Shown here piece by piece: positions 43,799-55,700 of a stretch of DNA of 64,000 bases. Source of the stretch: Brachionus manjavacas (lineage: Eukaryota > Rotifera > Eurotatoria > Ploima > Brachionidae). The stretch's first letter is position 1. Every line of letters starts with the position of its first letter. The notes below the pieces were generated by a model, which was not told the DNA's origin, made no database searches, and worked only from the letters and a program-made list of their open reading frames with translations. The DNA is taken from contig JAHQIY010000037.1 of NCBI GenBank assembly GCA_019054805.1, positions 62,001 to 126,000 on the forward strand. Direction: 5' to 3'. A program made the position numbers and the translations under genes.

Positions 43799-44189
43799 GT
43801 TTAATTTTTGTCTCAAAACTGTTCAAAAAGATGTTTTTCTATTTTGGTTTCATCTCATTTAATACCAAACCTTTTGGTAAATTATGTCTAGATTTGAATA
43901 AAATCTTAAAACAAAATATCAAGTTTTTTTGAGCAAAATGATTTTATGTGTAAATAGAAAAAAAAAACTCATTTTGTCAAACTTATTCAAATAAAAGTCA
44001 TTTATTATTATTATTATTATTATTAAATTCTATTTTAAGTCTATATTAGTATAAAATAAAAAATATTTTGAAAAACTTAAAACTTATTTTTGAAACAAAA
44101 AATCATGTTTAAATTGACTCTTGTAATCAACACCTAAATTTGGTCTCATCGTTATGTTTCAAGCTTATTCTAATGTCTCGAGTTACTGA

Positions 44190-44292
44190 TTAGCATTTCA
44201 TAAACAATGGTGATGTGATCCAAGATTTAATAATCATTTACGATAAAATTCCATTTGAACCTAAAAGTAGAAAAATGTTCAATCCAGAGTCG
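44190..44292 (+). other. Exon-like open segment, unassigned
   Basis: Between an AG (TGATTAG) and a GT (GTATGTTG) the sequence is open and reads HFINNGDVIQDLIIIYDK then IPFEPKSRKMFNPES. It looks more protein-like than neighbouring AT-rich sequence, but no partner exons were found. It could be a stray exon of a relic gene or chance. Confidence 0.25.
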
Positions 44293-45119
44293 GGTATGTT
44301 GTAAATTTGAGAACTTTTATTAAAAATTAATATTTAGACTTTTAATGAATTAAAATCTTTAAACTAATTATTTTCATTTGACAATTTAATTATTGATCTG
44401 ACGGGTTAATATGCATCCTTTAAATAATTCTTTTTTTTAAAATAAGTACTGTTGATACTGAAAATAAAAATATATGTAGAATTATTTTTATCTATTTTTC
44501 GAATCTGCAACTAAATAAATAAAAAAAATTTGAAATTAATTTTTTATAAAAATTTATTATTATATTCAATCAAAAATGATATGATTTGTAATTTTCTTTT
44601 TTTCGATGCATAAAGTGACATTTAACTTAATTATTTATTAATTTATTTATTTTATTTTATTTATAATTAACCTCCTTCAGGAGAAGTAAATTAAAAAAAA
44701 AATTAGAATTTAGATAAGTGTAAAAATTCAATTAAATTCATATGCTCATGAAAGAGCTCATGCTCGATACAGATATACAAATAGATAAAATAAGTAGTAA
44801 AGAAAAAATAGAAATAGAAAGAAAAAAGACTTTACAATTTAAATTTAGTAAAGTTTAGTTGACCAAGAAAGGTGAGTTTCAATTAGGGTCAATAAGTTGG
44901 TTTAATAAAATTCTATAGTTTTTAAATCTTAAGTTGCTCAAACACAGTTCAATAGAGTCGGAGACACCATCACGAAGGTAGAAATGCTGCTTCATCTCCA
45001 TTTTAAGCCCATTCATTAATTATGTTATAACAAAATTTCTTTTAATGGATGAACTACGGGATGAAAAGTGGGATAAAAATGAAGCGTCGGGCTTCGTATA
45101 GGATGAAATCATGCTGATG

Positions 45120-45850
45120 AAGTACATTCACTAATACTGAAAAATTTCTTAAAACAATGTCAGTGTCAGTGCCATTGAAAATAATTTACAGAAATTCACT
45201 CGAGACAGGAAAGATTCCGATGGAATGGAAATGATTAAATAATCACTTATCTACAAAAAGGAAGTAAATTAGAACTGAAAATTATTGACCCTTATCACTC
45301 ACGTCAGTTGCATGCTAAGTTCTTGAAGGAATTGTCAGGGACCAACTAATGCTTTACATTAAAGAGGATCTTTTAATTTTTCGAAAAACTTAACATCATC
45401 ACGAGTGAGTTAGCAAAGGATGATAGTGCTGATGAAATGCTTTTAGACTTTTAGAATTTCAATCTAACTTTTTGAGTAAGAGAACGCAGTGAGTTGGACT
45501 ACTGCTATTTGTAGTCTAAGTACAGATCAAGGGGTGGTAATTTTACCAGATTTAAAGCTGACCCGCCAAATGTAAAAAGCTTCTGCCAAAGCGATTTGGG
45601 TACTTGGAATGTTAAAGCGAGCATTAACAAGGAGAGAGGAGAGATTTTAGGTACAATTTTATTCATCCATGGTTAAAAAAAGAACTTTGTAAAATGGAAC
45701 TGACAAGGATGAGTGAAAAAAATGCGAGGAGATTTGAAATGTAAAATTAAGTGAATGGAAATGGTCAGCGATCTTTTGAATAGATCAGAAAACTGGGGTC
45801 CTTCCGAGGCGCTTAAAGGGAATAGCATCAGAATTTCTAATAAAATTTAA
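45120..45850 (+). pseudogene. Decayed LINE relic (reverse transcriptase to C-terminus)
   Basis: Plus-strand fragments include VPLKIIYRNSLETGKIPMEW and a later ELKIIDPYHSRQL...KFLKELSG, which fit the start of a LINE reverse transcriptase (the P-x-S-x-x-P...K-x-x-E segment). Toward the end, MELTRMSEKNARRFEM and RSENWGPSEALKGNSIRI match the C-terminal relic at 38790-39270. There are many stops and frame changes, and the palm motifs are lost. Confidence 0.6.
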
Positions 45851-46674
45851 TAAATTTTCGAAAGATTTAGTATTTTTTAATTTTTTTCTATTTTTTCTCA
45901 AATTTAACCATTTTTTAAACCTATTTTACCTATATTAAAATTGAATTTTACGTAAATTTACGTAATAAAAATTAAAATTTAAAAATTTTCAATTTTTGAA
46001 TCGTTTCAAAAACAACAACGAAACTAATTGAAAATTTTACTAAAAAATACCGTTTAACCTTTTTGGCATTTTTTGGTTTTAAAAATATCTTCAATATTTA
46101 ACGTAAATTTTGGTAAAATCTATGTAGCAAATCACCACTGTAAAATCAAATAAATTTTTTGAATTCAAAATAAAACTATTAATCAAAAATAAATTAAAAA
46201 CACTTTTTTAATAAAATATATTTTCTACAGACTTTAAATTTAAAAATTAAAATAAAGAGATAGAAAAATTTTTCAAAAATTACATAAAAGTTTAAACCCA
46301 TTTTGTTTTTCAAAAAAAAATTCAGTTTTAGAAAATATCTTAAATGCAATATTTATTTACAACCGAAATCACAACGACTAAAAAATTAAAGATATATTAA
46401 GAAATCCTTACCTTAATTAGGCCAAAATTAAATTTTGTCTCCCTGAAAAAATTATTGAAACTTATTGAAATCAATTTTTCCATGTTTCTGATAATCATAA
46501 ATTTTAAATTATACTTCATTTAAAAGACACATTTTTATAAGTTTACTTTTTAAATACAAAAATAAAGTTTACAAATAGTGCCCCAAATTATAAACTCTAG
46601 TCAGACATATTAATTTCGAGTCTTATAACCTCCATCAAATTCTATCAAAATGATTTTAGTTTAAATTTTTTTTT

Positions 46675-46790
46675 TTTAAGTCAAATCAACTAATTTTCTG
46701 ATTTTTAAACTAAAAAATAAATATGATTTTTTATTTTAATCCAAAAAAGTTTATTTTTAAAATCAGAAAATTAGTTGACTCGACTAAACT
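46675..46790. repeat. AT-rich palindrome
   Basis: GTCAAATCAACTAATTTTC near 46680 is mirrored by GAAAATTAGTTGACTCGAC near 46768-46786, with a partly complementary middle. It could extrude a hairpin with arms of about 50 bp. It may be a small foldback element. Confidence 0.6.
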
Positions 46791-46839
46791 TCACTAAAAA
46801 AATGAAAAAAAAATTTAATAGCTATGACTAAAAAAAAAA

Positions 46840-46915
46840 AAAATTTAAGTCAAGTCATAACTTTGACTTAAATTTTTCTGACTTAGACTTAAAAACAAGT
46901 CTGGTCATTTTTCAT
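46840..46915. mobile_element. Solo AAGTC-element end
   Basis: The sequence TTAAGTCAAGTCATAACTTT and then GACTTAGACTTAAAAACAAG repeats the AAGTC/GACTT motifs of the element family seen at 5633 and 43210. No internal array is present. Confidence 0.4.
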
Positions 46916-47493
46916 TCAAGGTTATTTTAGAGATAATCAATAATTCCTTGCAAATATAGAAGCTTATAGAAGGCTTTCGATCCATTTGATAAAAATTTTT
47001 TATAAATTTTCTGAAAATTTTGTAGAGCAAAAAATGTTATAAATTGGTATCTAAATTTTAGTTAGAAGACACTTTTAATAAATCAATTTTCCCCTTCGAA
47101 TTAAAAGAGAGTACTTTGACGATTAAATATTTGATATTTTGTAAAGTTTTTTTCGTTTTTTTATTTCATTCTATAGTTGATTAATAGTTGAAAATTTAGA
47201 AAATTATTCTTAAAAAAATAATTTAAAGTAATTTAATTATTACTACGAATAATTCAAAGAAAGTTAATTTAAAAAAATTATATTGATTAAATTTCAGTTA
47301 ATAGACAACTTCATTAAAATCTATTGCCTAAAGCTTTGTTGCCCAATACATTTTTTTAATTTTAGCCATTTTACCTTAAGTTCTATTCTAAAATTTGTAT
47401 TTAACACAAGATGATTTTTTTAAATTCCAAAATAAATAAAAGACTGCTGAAATAATCTTGACATTTTGATTTATTCTTATTAGATTTTAAAAA

Positions 47494-50400
47494 ATGGAAG
47501 AAGAAGTCAAAAATTCAATGAAAAACTGGAAGCAATGCTTTAGCCAGTCTAAGCAACGACATTACTATTTTAATCCAAAATCTGGCGAGTCTCTTTGGAC
47601 TTTGGAAGAAGTTGAACATCAGATATTAAAAAAATTGAAAAATAAAAATCAGACATCAACCATGAACGAGGATGTTATCATGACAGATTCAATGGAACAT
47701 GATGACCATGAAACTGATGCAATGGACATCGAAATAGCTGCTGATGTATTTTTTTTTCCATAGTCTTATTTTTTTGGCTATAAAAATTTCTTAAATTAAA
47801 TTGAGTTAAAAAAATAACGCGAAAAAAAAATTTATAAATCATTTTTTTATAAAATTTTTTTTATTTAGATCCAAAACTATAGAAATGATTTAAATTTGAC
47901 ACAAGCAAATTCCAATAATTTGATCCAAATACCTAATGAAGAAGAATTTGATTATAATTTTGAAATCGAACTGATTTTGATCTTAGACACAAACATTTTT
48001 ATTTCTCACTTAGAAAAATTGAAAGACTTAAGCACCGGAGATCCGTCTAAATTTGTTTTCTATGTTCCGTGGGTGGTTGTCCAAGAGTTAGATAATTTAA
48101 AAATTAAAAAATCAATTGAACAGAATAGAGACATAAACCAAAAGGCCAAAGAAGCAATTAGATTCATACACTCACTTCTGGATTCAAAAAAGTCAAATTT
48201 TTGCTTCGAAAATTTAGATAAAGTAAGCTTTAAATTGTATCTTTTAAATTTATTTTGATCTCAATTTAAGTCGAATATTTTAATTGATGGATTCATTCTA
48301 AAGAGCAACGATGACAAAATCCTGAATACTGCACTTAGAATTTCAAAGGAAAGTAAGAAACAAATCAATTAAGTATTCTATCAAGAATATTACTAAATTT
48401 ATTTAGATCCAAAAAAGCGATGTATTTTGGTGTCAAATGATTTAAATTTAATAAACAAGTCAAAAATATGCAATCTAGAGGCATTTAATTTTAAATCTTT
48501 AAAATCAAATGTGACTAATGAAAAATTTGAGAAAAAAAGTCCTCCTTTGATCAAAGAAAATTTTTTTTCTAGACAAAAAGAACTTGAACTTGTTTTTGAT
48601 CCGTTGTTTGAAAAATTCGCAAGTCGTCTTGTAAATTATTCTGTGTAAATTAAGCTATAAATTAAATTTTTTATTTCTAGGTTAATTTAATTGAAGATAG
48701 ATTGATAAGTTCGAACACAAAAGTTTTGAGCATCTTTTTTGAAAATGAAATGAAAAACGCTTATGACGATCTGTGGTAAGTGGATTTTAATGGCACATGC
48801 CTATGTGGTAGTGTACTGTGCTGCTACGAAAGATAATTTATCATAATTTAGGATAATTAACGTAAATTACCGTAAATTTTTGTCAAATAACGGAAATTAA
48901 CATTAAAAAAAAGGAACAAAATTCTTTGAAAAATAAAAATTTTTCAAAATTTTTTTTTTCATAATTTAATGAAATTTTTGATGTATATTTTTACATTTTT
49001 ATTGACTGCAGAATGGTCAATTTTTAATAGCTCAAATTCAAGAGCTCAAAAAGTTCTACACTTTTTACAGGAATCGATTTAAATGAAAAGACAAGAAATT
49101 ATGCACCTTCGAAAAAGTGACAAAAACCCGTTTTTTGACGTTTTTCAGATAGGTTTTTTGCAATGAATTTTTCGAATTTTGGAAAACCAAAGTTACCACT
49201 AGATAAATCTTGAAATTTTCTTGACTTTGGCTTTTACAGATCAAAAAAAGGTCAATGATTCGAAAAGTTATGCACATGGGAAACTTACAAGTGTTTGCCA
49301 AAGACACAGTTATCATGTGACTGCAGAATGGTCGATTTTTTAGCTACCAAGGTGATTAATAGCTCAAAAAGTTCGACATATAACTTTTTACAGGAATCGA
49401 TTCAAATGAAAAGACAAGAAATTAAAATTTTCCAAACTTGAAGATATTCTAAAATTTTATATAATTTAGTAAAAAAATTATTTTTCAAATTTCTGTCAAG
49501 AAATTTTGGCCCTTTTTTTTCTGTAATTTGACAAAATTATCTAACGTAAATAATTACCATTGATTATGGTAAATTTTTGTTAAATTACGAAAAATAATGT
49601 AAATTATTGAAAAATCCTTTTAAACATAGCAGCATTGTATTATTATTCTCAACAAAAAATCTTAAAAATCACCAATATTGGTCTTATTGCTTGAATTTGT
49701 AGTTTACTAGAACTAGAAAAAACTGGATCTTTACTATGCTCTTCAGTGAGTATCTCAGCAATAATGATAAGTATCTCAGAATGGTTTATTAAGATTCTTT
49801 CAAGTTTCTTAATAGTTTTTTTTAAAGCATTTTTGTTTTTAGCTGGTTTTTTTTTTTTTTTGTTTTTTTTAGTTTTTAGCATTTTTGTTTAAAATCAATT
49901 AAATTCACTTGTTATTTCAGTTAAGCCTTTTTCAGTCATGAAAAAAAAAGTTTTGATAATTTTAAAATTATTTCAAATTTTGATGATTAATGCTATTTTC
50001 AATGCAATTTTTTATTGCTTATTTTTTTGCGATTTTTGACGCTTAATTAGTCTGCTATTTTTGTTATTAATTTTAAACCTGCTTTTTTTTTGGTCAATTA
50101 ATTATGCTATCTTTTGCCTTGCTATTTTTATAAAGTGCCGATTTCTTGCTGAAAAGGTCTTGCAATATCCCTATTGTGATCCTACCGTCAGCTTTCAACA
50201 ATTCTGCTGTGACTCCGTCAATACCTGGGGCTTTTATGTTCTTCAGAGCCTTTATCGCAGATTCTATTTCGTTATGGCTAGGCAATTCTGTGTCAATATC
50301 GAAGTCAGTGCTAACTGGTTCAGGGTCTTAAGATTCTTTAGATTCTGGTCTATTTAGAACTTATCCTTATAACTTATTCATTTGAGATTAATAATGGATT

Positions 50401-51815
50401 TACAATTTTTTGTTGTCGTGTTGTAATTAATTTACTTTTGAAACATTAAAAAAAATAAAACTATAAAAAATTTAAAATAAATAATAATCAAGGTTTTGTT
50501 TAAAATAGGTTTCGACAACTAAAGTAAACAAACATAAAAGAACATGAACTCACAAAACAATGCTCTGATAGGCCTTAAAAGATTTAATAAATTAAAATTG
50601 GTGATTTTCAAGAATTTTGTGGAAGGTATTAAATAGATAGATAAAAATTTTAAAAAGAATCAAAAAAATTAATTTTTTTGTTTGAATTTTAAATTTTTCC
50701 TTCAAAAAAAAATTCTTTTTTTAATTTGTTTAAAAAGGCCCGATCTATTACTTCATAAGCCACCATGGACGCTTACTACATTAATAGTGTCATTAAATAA
50801 GTGAAATTTTTTTCCATTTAAATGCAATTTTATTTTTTTAAATTAAATTTTAGAGTCTTCAAAGCCTTGTTTTGTTTTAGAGATTCCTCAAAAAGCTATG
50901 GATACAATCAAACATTTGCAGAACTAAAAGCATCTATTGAAGATTACAATAAAACTGTCATGTCACAACAAAACAATTTTTTGACACATTTCGAACGAAT
51001 GTCGTGTTCTCTAAAAATGTCAGAAAATACACTCACTTTTATAAAGACAGTTGCAAACTATAGGTAATTTTAAAAATGTTGAAAAATAAAATTATTAAAA
51101 AAGTGTTCAGTTCAGATGAAAAATTAAGCTGGCTGGTAACAATTTTGGAAAAATATCAATTTATAGCATACAATATTTGCCAATCTCTCAAATATGCAGA
51201 CATGACATTAGCTCGCTTAGAAAATGAAGAAGAATCAAGTTGTTCGGAAAACTTAAAGTACATCGAAGCAATATGGGATAAATTTGGAAGTTTGAGCTTG
51301 TTAACCATTGATTCGGACTGGAAAAAAAAAATTCAGACCGATGTTTTTCTAAGTATTGAGTATTCTATCAGCCATGAATTAATTAGAGATTTAAATCAAT
51401 TTTATGAAAGTTGTTTGAATGATTGTACGAAAAAAAATTTAAGACGCTTTTCGAAAGCAATTTATATTCTGTACAAAATTCTCCAGCTGAACAAAGATTC
51501 TAATTTCGAGCTGCAAACAAATATTGAGCTAAACGAATGCAAAAAAATTTTATCTACTGTAAAGAGTTTTTTTACTAATTTGGATCTGAGGTTTGATTCT
51601 TTAGCTTAATTTAGGATAATAAACAAATAGAGATTAACCAAATGATTTTGCGTTAATACAATTATTTTAGGAATTTTTTTAGATAAAAATGTGATCACTT
51701 TTGTTTTTCAAGGGAAAAGGCGATTAATGTTTTTTGGCAGTTCAAAGAATTCGAAAATCGTTTCAGTATCATTAGCCATGACGATTTTCTGAGCATTGTA
51801 CAATTTGAAGAATAG
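47494..51815 (+). CDS. SWT1: SWT1-type RNA endoribonuclease with WW and PIN domains
   Basis: Nine exons join in frame: 47494-47745, 47869-48222, 48271-48352, 48407-48630, 48681-48775, 50738-50800, 50854-51063, 51111-51590, 51713-51815 (620 aa). A WW domain (WKQCFSQSKQRHYYFNPKSG, then ESLW) occupies about residues 12-38. The PIN nuclease domain (about 120-270) has the expected acidic positions in LILDTNIFISHLEKL, VVVQELDNLK and ILVSNDLNL. Downstream, EMKNAYDDLWPDLLLHKPPW aligns with the conserved SWT1 segment (human ...YHKPPW...), and the helical C-terminus ends VFWQFKEFENRFSI. Yeast Swt1 cuts defective nuclear mRNPs near the pore, and the animal protein is its orthologue. WW domains are known in plant SWT1. 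The 1.96-kb intron 5 has taken in a LINE fragment and a satellite-like repeat. Confidence 0.85.
49000..49440 (+). repeat. About 325-bp dispersed tandem repeat, copy 1
   Basis: AAATGAAAAGACAAGAAATT occurs at about 49081 and again at about 49406, with ACTGCAGAATGGTCRATTTTTTAG between copies. The same unit occurs at 61130-61640 in the F-box gene intron, in the same orientation, with high similarity (for example TTTTTTGACGTTTTTCAGAT). Confidence 0.85.
50094..50330 (-). pseudogene. LINE reverse transcriptase fragment (fingers region)
   Basis: The minus strand reads LPSHNEIESAIKALKNIKAP and then GIDGVTAELLKADGRITI, the well-known start of many non-LTR reverse transcriptase domains (K-x-x-K-A-x-G-x-D-x-V-x-x-E-x-L-K). 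It is open for about 75 codons, then stops. The YADD region is absent. Confidence 0.8.
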
Positions 51816-52787
51816 AATTTTTGTTAAGTTTCTAAAAAAAATTTTTATATTGCTGTAGTAATAGGTGAGCAAATCCGTTTTGTTTTGTTGCTTCTAAAAT
51901 ATTAAAATAAAAATATTTAAAAATTCTCTTTTAACTTAATTTAAAAAAAAAAGCTTGTCATCACTCGGAGAAAAAGAAGATTACATCACTTAATTTTAAA
52001 GGAAGCTAAACTCTTAAATTGATTGTTTTTTTAAGATTACATAATTTCTAATGCTCCCGAATCTAATCAATTAATTATCTGCTTTTGAACTAAAAATCAG
52101 TTATAAAAAGTTTAATACATAAATCTATCTCTGGTACTTTTTTGTTGCTTATAATTTGAAAAATAAATTATTTTTCTAGAATTTAGTTAAATCAAACATA
52201 TCATTTAAGCTTTAGCCTTAATTTGTTGGAATTCATGTCTAAAGATCAGTGTTTAATTTTTTTACGGCAATTAATAGCTTCTTAAACTAGCGCATTTTAT
52301 TCAATAAACTTTTAAGACTTTGCCTAAAATAATTATATCTAACCACATCAATCATTATTAAACTTAATAAAATCTTAAAAATTTTTTAATCATTTTTCTT
52401 CCAAAATCTAGGCGAAAATTAAAGATTAACAGTTTAAAAAATATTCCGGGATCCATCTGAAAAATTAATTTTGATTATAATTTACTGAACCTGCCAATTA
52501 TTGAAATTTCCCATGAAGAGTAAAGAAGTAAATGCACAATAGTATTTTTTTTTCCTTTTCAAATAATTTTTTAAAAGATTTTTAATTTTTTTGTTACTGC
52601 ACAATCGGAATTAGATTCTAAGTTAAAAATCTAAAATTAATTGCAAAAAAAGTAAAAAAAATCAAGTTCAGAAATACTTTAATTTGGACATCTTTCAATA
52701 TAAATTCTAGACGAAATTTATTTTATTATCTAATTGAGTCAATTTTTAATAATTAAATTATATAGATTTTTCTGATCTCCGCAAGCA
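51816..52787. other. Intergenic spacer
   Basis: AT-rich sequence lies between SWT1 and the next start. Nothing else was recognised. Confidence 0.4.
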
Positions 52788-55700
52788 ATGGCAGATTTTT
52801 CGGGTCTAGCGTTGAATTCCATGATTCAAATGCACAACCAGGATAGCAACACAAACACAAAAGGATCTAAGGCCCGCAAAAAGTCGTTTGACATCCCCGA
52901 TGGCTCCAATCCGAAAATAAGTTCCAAACTTCTTAAAATTCTCAAAGACAATCAGGAAGAGTTGGGCAAGGATGCCAATGATCAGCCCGATTTGACTCAA
53001 ATTGAACCAGTTTCCAACTCTTGCGAAACCAAATATTCAAGTGTAAGTTCACTGTTTTTGTATTATCAGTTTATATCCAAAAATATTCAGAACATAATCA
53101 GTTTGAAGCTCAGCATCATTCAGGCTCCAAATGTGTTCGTTTGCATAATAATTTGGGTTAAGACGAACACGAATTTTTCAAGATCTGATGTAGAATAATC
53201 TCAGAAAAGATACATTAGAATATTTGAACTTTTTCTTAGAACAGGACCGATTATTTCTGTAAGCTTTTGTTGCTTATACGAATTATCATTTTTGAAATTC
53301 GATATAAACAGCCTAATTCGTTTGCAAGTCTAAGGAATCAAAAGCAAATATGCCATCGTTTAACAATCAGTCATCACCTGATAATCTATTATTTAAGAAT
53401 CAGGAACAAGAATTTCCCGATAGCTCTCAAAATTATCCAGATCAAAAAGTAGCGACTTTAGAGCTTAAATCCAAATCCATGGCCTCTGCACTAAATAAAT
53501 TTAGTCGAAGTTCTCAGAATAGTTCGGCTACAAAAATAGTAATTTTTTTTTATTTTACCATTTGGAAAGTCACTCAAGTCAAAATAGATCATTTTGAAGT
53601 GGCTAAAATTTTTTTTTCATTCAAGTTTTTTTGTTAAAAAATACATTAGCCGAGTTTATGAAGATTTTAAAAGCTTTTTAACTTAATTTTTTATGAGAAA
53701 GTAAAAAAGGTTAAATAAAGGAAGCACATTTGATTGAAGCTTAGAAATGGAACTATTTGACGCATTATGTGCGATGGTAAAGTCAGTGGCGTAGCTACAT
53801 GGTGGCGAAGGGGGCGGCCGCCCCTCATTTTCAAAAAAAAAAATTTAATTTAACTGTAAAGTCTCAACTTGGAAGTGACTTTAGGGTGGGAACACTAGGA
53901 TGGAACAAATGTAAAATTAAGTTAATAGTTTATTGGAATCCCCAATTATAACAAAAGAGGTAGTGGTTTATATAGTAGCTAGAATATGTGCTTTAAAAAA
54001 GGAATTGAAAACATGCGTTAACAAAATAAAGAAATAAGGACCAGAGAAATGAGGAGTTTGTAGTGTCAAGCTTTGAGTCTCAACATAACCCCCATTTCTG
54101 AGGTCAAAAGAAAATTTCAACATTTTATTTAATATTATTAATTTTTTTAGCAATTAAACTTTAAATAATTGTTTTATACAAAAAGCTTAATTTGCACAAA
54201 ATTTGTGTGTCAATTTATTAAGAAAAAGTATTATTATTTTATTTATTTGTTTTCTGTACCGAGAAAAAGCTCCTTCAGATTGAAAAATAAAAAAAAATAA
54301 AATGTAATAAAATGGTTTAAAATAGAGGAAAATTATTTTCAAATTTTTTTTATTTAAAGTAAAAGTTGCAACTCTGGTTTCAATTTTAAAAGTCACACAA
54401 TTTTATTTTGATGAGATACCAAAAGAACAAAAGCTGATAAGATTAGTAGAATTTTTTTTGAGACCGAATATAAGTGGCATATTTTCGAATATTTTCGAAT
54501 TTATTTAGCTGTACCGATTTCGAATGCGAATTCAGAGAGAACTTTCTCTGTTGTAAAGCACTTGAAAGATTACTTAAGGAATACAATGACTCGAAGCGAC
54601 TTGGGGACTTATGCTTGATTAATATTGAACCAGAAGAAGATGATAATGTAGATTTGGAAAAAATAATTGATTGTTTTGCTTTAGAAAAAAACAGAAGATT
54701 GAAATTTTTTTAAGTTTTTTATTATGTAAAATTTTGTGCTAAATTAAGTCCGAGTTTAAATAACTGAATAATAAATAATAAAGTTGATTATAATTGAACC
54801 TTAAACTTTTTCAAAAATTTTACCTAGAAAAGGTGGAGGCTTTAGTATCAGAAAAAAGTCAAAAATATTAAACATTTAGTACTGTTTTTATCAATATTCG
54901 ATCTATTCTCTAAATATATAAAAAAAATTATTTTACTGCTTTTGTTTACGTTTAAAAATGTTAAATGGAATTTTTTTGTCAAAAATTGAAATAATCAAAT
55001 TCAAATTGATCCACGATGAGCTTATTTTTAATACTAGAAATTCATTTGTACCTTTTGTGTCCTTTTGGGAATGATCAAGTGGAAAAGAGAGAAGATTTTT
55101 GTATTTGTTTTATTAGCCAGAATCAATGTAAAGGCTTACTAAGAAAAGGACACTTTAAATTATACCAGTTGATTGTCTACAGTGCCGATTTGACAAGTGG
55201 ATTTCTGGTAATTTTACGTAAAAAAAGACTCTTTTGGTTAAATATATTAAAACAAATAGAAACTATTTTTTTTGAAAATTTATTAGAAAATAATAAAAAA
55301 TTCAAAAAATTGAGCTTTTTTTTGGCCTTTTCATTTTTTACGTAAACTTAGGTAAATTTACGTAAAATTACCGGAAATCCACTTGTCAAATCGGCACTGT
55401 ATAGCTCATTTTTCTACAGATTTTGCTTCAAATTTCAACGCCGCCATAATGCACCATTTTAGTTTACGTAATTTTTCATTACTTTAGATGTCCTAAAAAC
55501 ACTATTCTTTAATTTAAATAAAAATAACTCATTTAATAAATAAAATAAATTTTTCTATTAAAAACATATTTTTATATTGGGCAAAAAAAAATTACGGACC
55601 CTATTAAGTTCTGATCATATAACTTGGCGGCCAGAATTTTACCAACTGGACCGGTCATTTGATTTCTAAAACAGTTCGCCAACTTGACAGGTAAGCTCTT

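Larger units (their letters stand above)
43799..47493. other. Repeat-rich intergenic stretch
   Basis: Contents are an exon-like orphan frame (44190-44292), a non-LTR hairpin tail (about 44640-44690, minus), a LINE relic (45120-45850), ACGTAA-rich MITE-like sequence ending near 46142, a palindrome (46675-46790) and an AAGTC segment (46840-46915). The rest is AT-rich without supported genes. Confidence 0.5.
48776..50737 (+). other. Transposon-loaded intron 5 of SWT1
   Basis: It contains ACGTAA-rich MITE-like sequence near 48805-48900 and 49535-49640, with weak inverted ends (GTGCTGCTACG and the reverse complement of AGCAGCATTG). Inside these lie about 1.3 units of a roughly 325-bp repeat (49000-49440) and, further right, a LINE fragment (50094-50330, minus). 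Confidence 0.6.
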
